From Flavobacteriales bacterium (GTDB lineage Bacteria > Bacteroidota > Bacteroidia > Flavobacteriales_F > PHOS-HE28): a DNA stretch of 64,000 nucleotides. Location of the stretch: the NCBI GenBank assembly GCA_016703005.1, contig JADJCX010000033.1, forward strand, positions 446,944-510,943, given 5' to 3'. Each line of letters opens with the position of its first letter. The first letter of the stretch is position 1. Below the pieces are notes generated by a model. It saw only the letters and a program-made list of their open reading frames with translations, made no database searches and was not told the DNA's origin. Both the position numbers and the translations under genes were made by a program. Positions 53,643 through 62,158 of this stretch are shown in pieces.

Positions 53643-54743
53643 CTATTGAGAAGCCCTTCCGCCATCCGAAGGGGCTTCTGCGTTCCCCACCAATTGCAGC
53701 ACCACTGGGAGGTGGTCACTGTACCCACCGTGGTACTTGCCCTTGCCACCATACGTGCGGTTGGGTGAAGGCCCGAAGCGGGGATGGTCGAAGAGCAATC
53801 GGCTGTCCTGCACCGCTCCAGCACCAAGGGCGTGGAATCCGCTTTTGGGCCAGACCATACCTCGGCTAACGATGATGTGGTCCAAGTAGGCCCATTCACC
53901 ATCGAACTGGTGGCTGCCAGCGTTCGGTCGCTCATCGAGGTAAACAAGGTCGTAGAGGTCGCGGTCTTTTGAGGCAGTATCCACCGCAGCTGCTAGTCCG
54001 TCTCGAATACTCCTGTCCAGCGGCGTGTCGTTCAAGTCGCCCATAACAATGATGCGTGAATTCGCATCAGCAGCCAGGATCTCATCTACTTTTTTCCGCA
54101 CCGCCGCCGCCGCCGCCATCCGCTTCGGTTCGCTTTCGCGAACACCTTCCCTGCGGCTTGGCCAGTGGTTCACGAATACATGCAGCGGCTCGCCGATCGC
54201 CAGTTCCAACCGCGCGTACAGCACATCACGTGTAGCATCCCCACCAGGCAATCGAACTGTCAGGGCTTCCGCATGGTCGGCACGACAATGCGGACCTTCC
54301 TGCACAAGCAACGCCACGTCGATCCCACGCTCGTCGGGCGAATCGAAATGCTCCAAGATGTAGTTGCCTTTGTCGAGCGGCGGGGTGATCGCCAAGTCCA
54401 AGGCCACTTGAGCATTCTCGACTTCCACCAATCCAATGATCATCGGCAACTCATCACCCGCCATGGCGATCGCTTCGGCCAAGTGCTCCAATTTGGAACG
54501 GTATCGCTCTTCGGTCCAGTTCAGCACGCCGCCAGGTAAGTACTCATCATCGCCGGTAAGCGTCGGGTCGTCCTGCGTGTCGAATAGGTTCTCAACGTTG
54601 TAGCAAACAACCGTTGCCGATCGGATCGGTTCAAGCGTGGTGGTATCCTGTGGATGACCTTCCGCCCTGCTCGTCGAAACTTCCTGTCTACACCCGAATT
54701 GCACCACCAACAGCGCGCCCAGCAGGCGCTTGCCCGTTCTCAT
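53643..54743 (-). CDS. endonuclease/exonuclease/phosphatase family lipoprotein
   Basis: A 366-residue EEP-fold protein. Lipobox VVQFGC; CYNVENLFDTQDDP at the start of the fold, VEVENAQVALD (catalytic Glu), VNHWPSRREG, VMGDLNDTP (Asp-Asn) and a final GGYSDHLPVVLQL (Asp-His) give a full metal-dependent phosphodiesterase site. It is close to Bacteroidota secreted EEP proteins that may degrade extracellular DNA or hydrolyse phosphoesters. The start overlaps the stop of the HerA-like gene as ATGA. A GCC-rich run near 54103-54118 encodes an alanine stretch. Confidence 0.88.
   Translation of the reverse strand: MRTGKRLLGALLVVQFGCRQEVSTSRAEGHPQDTTTLEPIRSATVVCYNVENLFDTQDDPTLTGDDEYLPGGVLNWTEERYRSKLEHLAEAIAMAGDELPMIIGLVEVENAQVALDLAITPPLDKGNYILEHFDSPDERGIDVALLVQEGPHCRADHAEALTVRLPGGDATRDVLYARLELAIGEPLHVFVNHWPSRREGVRESEPKRMAAAAAVRKKVDEILAADANSRIIVMGDLNDTPLDRSIRDGLAAAVDTASKDRDLYDLVYLDERPNAGSHQFDGEWAYLDHIIVSRGMVWPKSGFHALGAGAVQDSRLLFDHPRFGPSPNRTYGGKGKYHGGYSDHLPVVLQLVGNAEAPSDGGRASQ
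53649..53679. terminator. hairpin between convergent peptidase and EEP genes
   Basis: AGAAGCCC (53649-53656) pairs with GGGCTTCT (53672-53679), extended by TTC/GAA with one bulge. It overlaps the last codons of the EEP gene. There is no T-run on the plus side. Confidence 0.35.
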
Positions 54744-56266
54744 CGTCTTCGTGTTTTCACTCCAAGAACACCAAGCAGGCCGCGGGCCAATTCCCGGAAC
54801 ACCGTGCGGCCCACTTGCCGCACCATGGTGTTTTTGCTGATGTCCTCTATCGTGCTCGTTTCCTTTTTGGTCGTGCGCTTGGTCTTGGGCTCCTCTTCCT
54901 CTTGGTCCTTCTCCTCTCCTTTCAATCGCTTTTCCAGCAATTCGAAGGCGCTCTCGCGGTCCAACGCTTGGTTGTACTTGCTGGCCAGTGCGCTCTGGGC
55001 CACCAAGCCCTGCACTTCCAACGCAGAAAGCACGTCCATTCGTGTGATGGGTGCGCGCAGGAGTGTGTGAGCTAAAGGTGTCGGCGTCCCCTTCTCGCTC
55101 AGCGCGGTCACCAGCGCTTCGCCGATGCCGAGCGATGTGATCAGATCCTCGGTATCGTAGAATTCCGTCAGCGGATAGTTCTGCGCCGTCTTCTTGATGG
55201 TGGTGCGATCATTGGCGGTGAAGGCACGGAGCGCGTGCTGCACTTTCAGCCCCAACTGGCCCAGCACACTTTCCGGAACATCGCTCGGGTCTTGCGTACA
55301 GAAATAGACGCCAACGCCTTTGGATCGGATGAGCTTGATGATAGTCTCGATCTGCTCCAATAACGGTTTGGTTGCCGTTTTGAAGATGAGATGCGCTTCG
55401 TCGATGAAGAGCACCAGCTTGGGTTTCTCGGCATCGCCCTGTTCGGGGAAAGTCGCGTAGATCTCGGCCAGCAAGCACAGCATGAAAGTGCTGAACAAGC
55501 GCGGCCTGTCCTGGATATCCGTGAGCCGAACGATGTGCACGACGCCTTTGCCGTCGCGCTGTTGCAAAAGATCCTGCACATCGAAGCTGCGTTCGCCGAA
55601 GAAGGTGTCGGCACCTTGCTGCTCCACTTCGATGAGTTTGCGTAGGATGGTGTTCACCGTGGCCGGGCTTACGTTGCCGTATGCTTTGGAGATCTCCGCC
55701 TTGCCTTCGTCAATGGTGAATTGAAGTACTCGACGCAAGTCCTTGAGGTCGAGCAGTGGCAAGCCTTTGTCGTCGCTGTATTTGAAGACCAAGCTCAGCA
55801 CACTGCCTTGTGTTTCGTTCAATTCGAGGATGCGCGACAACAACACGGGACCGAACTCGCTGATGGTCGCTCGCAGGCGTGCACCGGGTTCCTTGCTCAG
55901 GCTGAGCAGTTCAACCGGCATGGCCAGCGGCTCGTAAGGAACGCCCATGCGGGTGTGGCGCGAAGTGATCTTATCGTTCGGCAAGCCGGCCGCAGCCAAT
56001 CCGCTCAGATCGCCCTTGATGTCCATGAGCAATGAGGGCACGCCGTTCAAGCTGAGCTGCTCCGCCAATACTTGAAGTGTCTTCGTTTTCCCAGTGCCCG
56101 TTGCACCGCAGATCAATCCGTGCCGGTTCATGGTGCGCAGGGGGATCTTCACGTGCACACCCGGTGCGCATTCGCCATTCAAGAGCGGCGCGCCAAGCAC
56201 GAGTTGGCCGCTTGTTGCACCATAGCCCGCCTGCATTGCGGCGGTGAATCCGTTCATATCTGCCAT
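54740..56266 (-). CDS. HerA-like (DUF853) ATPase
   Basis: A 508-residue P-loop ATPase of the HerA/FtsK branch. HGLICGATGTGKTKT (Walker A), LVLFIDEAHLIF (Walker B), FCTQDPSDVPESVLGQLGLKVQHALRAFT (sensor and arginine region), and a charged C-terminal tail with a basic end. DUF853 proteins are widespread; a DNA-translocation role is inferred from fold, not shown. The stop overlaps the EEP nuclease-like gene as ATGA, though that partner is exported, so the coupling may be only transcriptional. Confidence 0.9.
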   Translation of the reverse strand: MADMNGFTAAMQAGYGATSGQLVLGAPLLNGECAPGVHVKIPLRTMNRHGLICGATGTGKTKTLQVLAEQLSLNGVPSLLMDIKGDLSGLAAAGLPNDKITSRHTRMGVPYEPLAMPVELLSLSKEPGARLRATISEFGPVLLSRILELNETQGSVLSLVFKYSDDKGLPLLDLKDLRRVLQFTIDEGKAEISKAYGNVSPATVNTILRKLIEVEQQGADTFFGERSFDVQDLLQQRDGKGVVHIVRLTDIQDRPRLFSTFMLCLLAEIYATFPEQGDAEKPKLVLFIDEAHLIFKTATKPLLEQIETIIKLIRSKGVGVYFCTQDPSDVPESVLGQLGLKVQHALRAFTANDRTTIKKTAQNYPLTEFYDTEDLITSLGIGEALVTALSEKGTPTPLAHTLLRAPITRMDVLSALEVQGLVAQSALASKYNQALDRESAFELLEKRLKGEEKDQEEEEPKTKRTTKKETSTIEDISKNTMVRQVGRTVFRELARGLLGVLGVKTRRR

Positions 56267-56286
56267 AGGGGGTGAATGTAGAAACG

Positions 56287-56313
56287 GGAAGAGGGCCTTC
56301 CAGCCCTCTTCCT
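56287..56313 (-). terminator. rho-independent terminator of the dodecin gene
   Basis: GGAAGAGGGC (56287-56296) and GCCCTCTTCC (56303-56312) form a perfect 10-bp stem with a 6-base loop. On the minus strand it is followed by CGTTTC. It lies 20 bases after the dodecin stop. Confidence 0.8.
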
Positions 56314-56331
56314 AAGCACGTTGCCGTTCGG

Positions 56332-56532
56332 TCACTCGATGGAGAACGCGATCTTCAAGTTCACACGGTACTCCGTGATCTTGCCTTTCTCAACGACGGC
56401 GCTTTGGTTCTGTACGTTCACGGATCGAATACCGCGCACGCTTTTGCTGGCTGCTTTCACGGCGTTGGCCGTTGCGTCCTCCCAGCTGATCTTACTGTTG
56501 CCGAGGATCTCGATGACTTTTATGACGCCCAT
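56332..56532 (-). CDS. dodecin family flavin-binding protein
   Basis: A 66-residue dodecin: VIKVIEILGNSKISWEDATANAVKAASKSVRGIRSVNVQNQSAVVEKGKITEYRVNLKIAFSIE matches the whole beta-alpha-beta-beta fold; the Trp-Glu pair (SWEDA) stacks and holds the flavin in the family. Dodecamers store FMN/riboflavin or lumichrome and buffer flavin. Start 56532 aligns with other dodecins. It lies 72 bases after the DUF937 gene. Confidence 0.93.
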   Translation of the reverse strand: MGVIKVIEILGNSKISWEDATANAVKAASKSVRGIRSVNVQNQSAVVEKGKITEYRVNLKIAFSIE

Positions 56533-56604
56533 GGTTTTGGTGGTGTTAAGGTTCTTGATCAGTGGAGTGTGTAAAGTACAAGCGACCGCGATACAGGGCA
56601 CCCC

Positions 56605-57039
56605 CTACTTGAAAAGATTTCCGAGAAATCCCTTCGCCATATCGGCGATACCGCCGCCACCGAGGTTCCCGAGCAGGCTTTGCAGGTTACCGGCGTTGCC
56701 CCCGATCTTGTCGCTCAGCAGCTTGGTGAGCATGGGCATTACCAATGCCGACACGCTGCTCGCCTTTCCTGCATCCAGGCCCACTTCGCTGGTCAGCTTG
56801 CCTTGGAAGACGTTGCCGATGTTGCTGAGCAGGTTGTCCGCATTGATGTTGTTCTTGTCCGCGCTGAACAAGTTCAGCACATCGTCCATGCCGAAACCAT
56901 CGCCCCCACCGACCACTTCCCTAACACTGGCGGCAGCGGCGTTGATGGAGCCGTTGGTCTGATGTTCATTTAGGCCGGCCTTCTGCATCAGTTGAGGACC
57001 GACTTGGCTTTTGAGCTGGTCGAGGATCTTGTCGAACAT
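56605..57039 (-). CDS. DUF937-like glycine-rich protein
   Basis: A 144-residue soluble protein, MFDKILDQLKSQVGPQLMQKAGLN at the start, then alternating short helices with Gly/Asn-rich turns (GGGDGFGMDDVLNLF, LLSDKIGGNAGNLQSLLGNLGGGG). It fits the DUF937/YidB-like family. Function unknown. Possible co-transcription with dodecin downstream and DoxX upstream (76-base gap). Confidence 0.8.
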   Translation of the reverse strand: MFDKILDQLKSQVGPQLMQKAGLNEHQTNGSINAAAASVREVVGGGDGFGMDDVLNLFSADKNNINADNLLSNIGNVFQGKLTSEVGLDAGKASSVSALVMPMLTKLLSDKIGGNAGNLQSLLGNLGGGGIADMAKGFLGNLFK

Positions 57040-57115
57040 GGTGGTTGATTTAAGTGCACTTCCGACGAAGCACTTAGACTTCGTCACCCGTGCCTCGAAA
57101 TCACCATCGATGACT

Positions 57116-57520
57116 TCAATTGAAACTGATCCGGTCGATCGCGAAGCGGCCACTGCCACAGAAGAACAAGGTGACGAACGCACCGAAGTATATCAACGCC
57201 AGTTCCATGTCGCCGAACGGGCCGGAACCGTTCGCAATGAAGGCTGCCACGCCCATGGCAATGACCAATGGAACCGTGCTCAGCCTGAGCCACAAACCGA
57301 GCATGACCAGCGCCGAACAGATCACTTCAGCGAACACGACCAATATCAACGATAGTGTGGAACCAAGTCCAATAGGGTCGCCGAACGAATCCATTTTGTC
57401 ACTGAATTGCATAAGCTTTCCCCAGCCATGGCCGTAGATCATGCCGCCGCCTGCAAGCACGCGCAACAGCAACAGACCGAAGTCGAGCGCTACGGGTTCG
57501 GAGTTCAGGAGCTTGCTCAT
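57116..57520 (-). CDS. DoxX family membrane protein
   Basis: A 134-residue protein with four transmembrane helices: GLLLLRVLAGGGMIYGHGWGKL, LSLILVVFAEVICSALVMLGL, LSTVPLVIAMGVAAFI and LALIYFGAFVTLFFCGSG. The first carries the HGxxK motif of DoxX (MIYGHGWGKLMQF). Family members take part in redox or thiosulfate metabolism in some organisms; the role here is unknown. It is divergent from the PhoD-like gene. Confidence 0.9.
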   Translation of the reverse strand: MSKLLNSEPVALDFGLLLLRVLAGGGMIYGHGWGKLMQFSDKMDSFGDPIGLGSTLSLILVVFAEVICSALVMLGLWLRLSTVPLVIAMGVAAFIANGSGPFGDMELALIYFGAFVTLFFCGSGRFAIDRISFN

Positions 57521-57634
57521 ATGGGTGACTTTGGCGCAAGGTTAGCGGAGCCGAATACGCTTGTATGGCAAGGCCAACGCTTGCTTATCAACGAGGCACC
57601 GTTCACGTGCACCTTTGCGCAACAGCCTGTTCCC

Positions 57635-58948
57635 ATGCGCACTCGACTTGTCCTATTGTCCCTTCTGTTCGCCGGCACCACGTTCGCCCAAGTGCAACCG
57701 GTTGCTATGCTTGGGCCGGTTACCATGACCGAGGCAACGATCTGGGTGCAGTGCAAAACCGATTGCCAAGCGTTTGTGGCTTTCTCCGATACCAGTGACG
57801 GGAACGCCACGCCGCACACCGTCGAACACGCCACGGCTTCCGATAGCGAAGCCAATGTGATGGTGTTCCGTCTGAGCGGTCTTCAGCCAGGGCATACCTA
57901 CCAATACAATGTCGTCACCAAGGATGTCGTGCCCGCCTCGACGCTCCAACCACGGCCGTATGAATTCACAACCCAACCGCTCTGGCAATGGCGCACCGAC
58001 CCGCCCGAGTTCACCGTGGCCATGGGCAGTTGCAACTATGTGAACGAGGAAGCGCATGATCGCCCTGGCAAACCATATGGCGGCGACTATCAGATCTACA
58101 ACAGCATTGCGGATAAAGGACCCGATGTCATGTTGTGGTTGGGTGACAACATCTATTTGCGCGAACCCGATTGGGACTCCCGTAGTGGAATGCTACATCG
58201 CTACGAGCACACGCGGGCCATGCCGGAGATGCAGCGTTTGCTTACCAGTGCCAGCAACTACGCCATCTGGGACGACCACGATTTCGGCCCGAACGACGGT
58301 GACCGCAGCTTCGTCCATGCGGAAACGTCACGGGAACTGTTCCGCCTTTTTTGGCCGAACCCGACGCCCGAACAGCACGGTGTTGGAGGCGTCGGCACTC
58401 AATTCAGCTATGGCGATGTGGACTTCTTCCTGCTCGACGATAGAAGCTTCAGGACCCGTACTGATCTGAAGTCCGACTCGCTCACCATCCTCGGCAAGGC
58501 GCAGATCGACCGACTGATCGAAGGATTGAAAGCGAGCAAGGCACCCTTCAAAATGCTCGCCATTGGAGGACAGTTCCTGAGCACCGCGGCCGTGTTCGAG
58601 AACTACGCGAACTACGCTACTGAACGGGCTGCGATCATCGATCGTATCCAACGGGAAGGCATCAAGGGCGTGGTCTTTCTCACGGGCGATCGCCACTTCA
58701 CGGAATTGAGCCGACTGGAGTTGCCGGATGGGAATGTGATCCACGACCTGACGGTTTCACCGCTCACCAGCACAGCCTACGACCCGAAGGAGGACAACAC
58801 GCTGCGGGTGGAAGGAACGCGTGTTGGTCAGCGCAATTTCGCTACGCTCACGTTCAGCGGCAAGCGCAACGAACGCAGCATGTTGATCAATGTGTTCGAT
58901 AGCGACGGCAAGCTCCTGTGGGAGCGTCGCATCGACCAGCCCAAGTAG
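57635..58948 (+). CDS. PhoD-like alkaline phosphatase/phosphodiesterase
   Basis: A 437-residue secreted metallophosphatase. Start 57635 gives the signal peptide MRTRLVLLSLLFAGTTFAQ. A fibronectin-like N-domain (MTEATIWVQCK) precedes the phosphatase core with VAMGSCNYV, MLWLGDNIYLREPD, IWDDHDFGPND (metal ligands), FFLLDDRSFRT and VFLTGDRHFTEL. PhoD enzymes release phosphate from diesters such as teichoic acids or phospholipids. No Pho box was recognised upstream. Confidence 0.92.
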   Translation: MRTRLVLLSLLFAGTTFAQVQPVAMLGPVTMTEATIWVQCKTDCQAFVAFSDTSDGNATPHTVEHATASDSEANVMVFRLSGLQPGHTYQYNVVTKDVVPASTLQPRPYEFTTQPLWQWRTDPPEFTVAMGSCNYVNEEAHDRPGKPYGGDYQIYNSIADKGPDVMLWLGDNIYLREPDWDSRSGMLHRYEHTRAMPEMQRLLTSASNYAIWDDHDFGPNDGDRSFVHAETSRELFRLFWPNPTPEQHGVGGVGTQFSYGDVDFFLLDDRSFRTRTDLKSDSLTILGKAQIDRLIEGLKASKAPFKMLAIGGQFLSTAAVFENYANYATERAAIIDRIQREGIKGVVFLTGDRHFTELSRLELPDGNVIHDLTVSPLTSTAYDPKEDNTLRVEGTRVGQRNFATLTFSGKRNERSMLINVFDSDGKLLWERRIDQPK

Positions 58949-58951
58949 TGT

Positions 58952-59622
58952 TCAGTAGTAATCCATCGGCTCCTCGCCTTTCCGGAACCGTGCGGAAACG
59001 CTCAAGCCGATCATGAAGTACTGGATCGGTCCCTCGGTAACACCAATACGTTCGTTCGGAAGTGCTTCCAAGCAGAACTGTTCAGGCTTCAAGAGGACAT
59101 TGTCGTACTCGTAGCCGAGGGTAAGCCCGAACGCCAAGTTCTTCGTGGCCATGAGGTACATGCTGAACGTTGGGTTCAGGTACAACCCGTTGGCACGGTG
59201 CAGCCCGCAGCTATCGGTGCGGAACGCATATTGGCTCTGCCCCACCCGCATGGCCAATTCAATGAACGAGATCTCACCGGTGCGCACTTCCCATTGCAGC
59301 TTCCCGAAATAGGACCAGCGTTGCACGCCACCGGTACGAGGGGTGCCACCGAAGCTGCGCACGTCGAGGTCGAAGAAGGTCGCCCGCGTTCCCGCTCCGA
59401 GACCCAGACCCTGTATACCGGGAATTGCGCGGTGAGGCCCATCTGCCCGATCATCTCGGTAAGGCTGCGCATCTGCGTGTTGTTCAACGCACTGGGCAGC
59501 ACGAAATCCAATTGTGCGCTGGCGACCGGGAATTTGTCCTGCCGCTGATCGCCGCGCCGTTGAGCGTGGCACAGCGAGTTCAATAGGCACAAGCCCAACA
59601 CAATACCAAGCCGACCGTTCAT
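58952..59622 (-). CDS. outer-membrane beta-barrel-like protein, one frameshift
   Basis: About 223 residues after repair. Signal peptide MNGRLGIVLGLCLLNSLCHAQ, then ALNNTQMRSLTEMIGQMGLTAQFPVYR. One G is missing in the run at 59409-59411, after which GLGLGAGTRATFFDLDVRSFGG, LYLNPTFSMYLMATKNLAFGLTLGYEYDNV and FMIGLSVSARF follow. Alternating aromatic/Gly strands suggest a small barrel; family not recognised. The start overlaps the stop of the 59619-60011 gene as ATGA. It ends four bases from the PhoD-like gene. Confidence 0.7.
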
Positions 59623-60011
59623 GCGGAACGCAGGATGAATTGGCGTTCGGTGCTTTGGCCCACGGAGGTCAAACGCAGGTAGTAAATGCCATCGTGCAAA
59701 CCTTCCAACGGCAACTCCCATTGCTGCAGACCTGCCTTGTGGATCGCCCGAGGCCAGTCGTGCAATTGTTCCCAACGATCATTCAGTACCTGCGCTCCAA
59801 GTTCTTGGGCGTGGGGAAGCTTCAACGACAGGTGAAGCCGCGTGGGGTGATAGCCTACTTGGATACTCGTCAGTTCCGCGTGCCGCACGACAGGTACGTG
59901 CTTCATCAGGGTGTTGTACCTGAACCTTCTGTACAGGAGCCACAGCACCGTGGCCGATAATGTGATCAGCAGAACGATGCGCAAAACCCCGAGATCGATG
60001 TCCATGGTCAT
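59619..60011 (-). CDS. single-pass membrane protein, hypothetical, 130 aa
   Basis: One N-terminal transmembrane helix (VLRIVLLITLSATVLWLLY) followed by a small beta-sandwich-like domain with a repeat resembling T9SS-type strands (WELPLEGLHDGIYYLRLTSVG). No known family. ATGA overlaps at both ends link it to the DUF493 gene upstream and the barrel gene downstream, so the three form one operon. Confidence 0.7.
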   Translation of the reverse strand: MTMDIDLGVLRIVLLITLSATVLWLLYRRFRYNTLMKHVPVVRHAELTSIQVGYHPTRLHLSLKLPHAQELGAQVLNDRWEQLHDWPRAIHKAGLQQWELPLEGLHDGIYYLRLTSVGQSTERQFILRSA

Positions 60012-60283
60012 AGTATGATCACGCCCTGGATCTCAGAGGCCTTGTTGTACCGCTCAACGACTTCCTCGGCGCTCATCATCACTTCGCGCACGGTCAGGCT
60101 CAAATACTTGCCGCCTGCGCTGTACTTCCTCAGTATTTCGACTTCGGCAGGGAACAGAGCCGTAACGCTATCCAGCCTTTCGGTCTGCGGTTCGAAGATG
60201 AACTTGAACATGTACACGGATGGCCAGTCATGCACATCGTTCAAACGTTGCCGCAGGCGGTCCTTGGTTTCATCGTTGAGCAT
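60008..60283 (-). CDS. DUF493 (YbeD-like) protein
   Basis: A 91-residue protein (MLNDETKDRLRQRLNDVHDWPSVYMFKFIFEP, VRKYSAGGKYLSLTVREVMMSAEEVVERYNKASEIQGVIIL), a ferredoxin-like fold of the YbeD/DUF493 family. Its role is unknown; in enterobacteria the homologue sits next to lipB. Start 60283 aligns with the family. It is first in a three-gene operon. Confidence 0.85.
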   Translation of the reverse strand: MLNDETKDRLRQRLNDVHDWPSVYMFKFIFEPQTERLDSVTALFPAEVEILRKYSAGGKYLSLTVREVMMSAEEVVERYNKASEIQGVIIL

Positions 60284-60291
60284 GTGCTGGA

Positions 60292-60310
60292 TCCCGACGC
60301 ATCGGGGGGG
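60292..60310. repeat. second copy of CCCGA-CGCA-TCGGG palindrome, with G8 run
   Basis: TCCCGACGCATCGGGG at 60292-60307 matches the palindrome at 6961-6976 in 15 of 16 bases; the 3' arm continues into a run of eight G. Confidence 0.45.
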
Positions 60311-60320
60311 GTTACTTTGG

Positions 60321-60328
60321 CAAAAATA
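60321..60328 (-). promoter_or_regulatory. -7 box for the DUF493 operon
   Basis: On the minus strand TATTTTTG is an exact match to TAnnTTTG. The start codon is 38 bases further on; transcription would run through the palindrome at 60292-60310. No -33 element was seen. Confidence 0.4.
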
Positions 60329-60398
60329 GCCGGTGTTAACCCGTGATCTCCGCTGTTCAATGAACCATTGTCGCACTGGCGTGTACAGACCTCCTGAA

Positions 60399-61538
60399 AT
60401 GCTGAACCTACTCAATCATCGCCTGCTCTTTGCTTGCCTGTTGGCACTCAGCTCCGCGTGTGCATCAGCTCAAACGAGCACCGAGGAGAAGAAGCCTGAG
60501 GCGGCTTCCACGGCGCCGGCCCTGTACAACAGCTACCAAGGCAATTGGGACAGCCGCAGCTTGGGCTACAGTGGCGAGTTGTTGCTCAACGCCACCATCA
60601 CCACTCCCGGAAATGCATTGGCCTGGGGTACCTACTTCCAGAACGAAAGGAATACCGCCCTCAGCTTGAACAACGGTTCTCTGAGCGCCAACGATAAGGA
60701 ACGGCTGCAGACCATCGCCGACGATATGGACGAGGCGGTGCCTGGGTCCTTCGAGAGCGATATGGCGGAGTACTACTTGGAATTCCCCAAGCAAGAGAGT
60801 TTCGTAGCGCTCGACCGGGCGGAAAGCAAGGATGCCGCACGCACCGAACTCTGCGGTCCGAAGCTCTCGCAGGCTGCAATGGCCGACAATGCGCAGGGCA
60901 TGACCACTTGGAGCATTGCCCTCAAGGATCGTGGAGGTCTCGCTCCTCCCCTGCTCGATGTGGCTGCTGACGTGCTGGCGAGCGTTGATCTTGACGCCGT
61001 GGTCCTCGCCAATGGCGAAATGGACACCTACCCGCTGTGGGTGGAGCAGCACGCGCTGGAACTGCGCACCGACGTGCTCGTGGTCCATCAAGCAGGCCTC
61101 ATCGACGACGGATACCGATCATTGGTCTGGAAGAAGGCCCGGGCTGAAGGCGCAGTGCCAGCCGCTGAACCCGTTGGGTTTGTCAAGGCGTTGGCGGCGC
61201 ATTCACCGAGGCCGGTGTATTTGGCACCGAGCTGCGATCGAGCGCTCTTGAACAGTCTTCGCAAGGATCTCTACCTCACCGGCCTGGCAATGCGCTATAG
61301 CACTGCACGGCTGGACAACCTGCCGAAGCTGAAAGCCGTTTGGCCCACACTTCGGAAGAACACACAGGCCGGGCCGTTGAGCCGCAACTATCTGTTGCCC
61401 GTGATCACGCTTCGCGATCACTACTTGGCCATCGGCGATGAGAAGAACTACTCCCTGCTCGATGCGGAACTCTTGCAACTGGCCAAGAGCACCGGCACCA
61501 CCAACAGGCTGTACGAACTGGGTATTCTGAAGCACTGA
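60399..61538 (+). CDS. secreted protein with DUF2723-like segment, first gene of an ECF sigma operon
   Basis: A 379-residue protein; start 60399 gives a signal peptide with a cleavage site near ACASAQ. The middle VVLANGEMDTYPLWVEQHALELRTDVLVVHQ resembles the periplasmic part of DUF2723 membrane proteins (GDNDTYPLW), but no multi-helix membrane half is present. It may be a free-standing relative. The stop is 5 bases from the sigma factor start. Function unknown. Confidence 0.65.
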   Translation: MLNLLNHRLLFACLLALSSACASAQTSTEEKKPEAASTAPALYNSYQGNWDSRSLGYSGELLLNATITTPGNALAWGTYFQNERNTALSLNNGSLSANDKERLQTIADDMDEAVPGSFESDMAEYYLEFPKQESFVALDRAESKDAARTELCGPKLSQAAMADNAQGMTTWSIALKDRGGLAPPLLDVAADVLASVDLDAVVLANGEMDTYPLWVEQHALELRTDVLVVHQAGLIDDGYRSLVWKKARAEGAVPAAEPVGFVKALAAHSPRPVYLAPSCDRALLNSLRKDLYLTGLAMRYSTARLDNLPKLKAVWPTLRKNTQAGPLSRNYLLPVITLRDHYLAIGDEKNYSLLDAELLQLAKSTGTTNRLYELGILKH

Positions 61539-61543
61539 CCCTC

Positions 61544-62158
61544 ATGGGCCTCTTCCGCACCGAATACGCCGCCCTAAGCGACGAGCGGCTCATGGAGCTG
61601 ATCGTGCGCGGCGATGAACGTGCGTTCGGTGCGCTCTACGATCGATACCACCACAGGCTGTTGAATTACTTCCACCGCATGCTCTGGCACGATCGCGAAC
61701 GGGCGCAGGACTTCCTCCAGGAACTCTTCACCAAGGTGGCGCGCAACCCGGCCAGCTACAATCCCGCCCGCCCCTTCACCACATGGTTGTTCAGCGTGGC
61801 GAACAACATGTGCAAGAACGAATACCGCAAGGAGGAAGTGCGGCGCGCTGCGGTGCCGCACCTGAAAGCGGAGAACGGGATCGTTGAAGCACGCGGCGGC
61901 GATGGAGTGGACAAGGACCGCTTCAACGTGCGGTTGAATGCTGAACTGGACAAGTTGGACCCAGACCACAAAGCCACCTTCACCATGCGCTACCACGAGG
62001 ACATGGCGATCAAAGAGATTGCCGTGGTGTTCGGGATCAGCGAAGGCACGGTGAAGAGCAGGCTCTTCTACACATTGAAAAAACTTGCGGAACGATTGAA
62101 GGAATTCGACCCGCGCTCATTGCACGAACATGGAACGCCGAGAACAGTACGATCCTGA
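61544..62158 (+). CDS. ECF RNA polymerase sigma factor
   Basis: A 204-residue sigma-70 factor: region 2 with RGDERAFGALYDRYHHRLLNYFHRMLWHDRERAQDFLQELFTKV and FTTWLFSVANNMCKNEYRK, region 4 with LDPDHKATFTMRYHEDMAIKEIAVVFGISEGTVKSRLFYTLKKL. It sits 5 bases after the DUF2723-like gene and overlaps the following anti-sigma start by 29 bases, so the sigma and its regulator are co-translated. Confidence 0.93.
   Translation: MGLFRTEYAALSDERLMELIVRGDERAFGALYDRYHHRLLNYFHRMLWHDRERAQDFLQELFTKVARNPASYNPARPFTTWLFSVANNMCKNEYRKEEVRRAAVPHLKAENGIVEARGGDGVDKDRFNVRLNAELDKLDPDHKATFTMRYHEDMAIKEIAVVFGISEGTVKSRLFYTLKKLAERLKEFDPRSLHEHGTPRTVRS

Noticed and set aside
54103..54118. CCG trinucleotide run in the EEP gene
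   Set aside because: Codes for a short alanine stretch; common in GC-rich genes.
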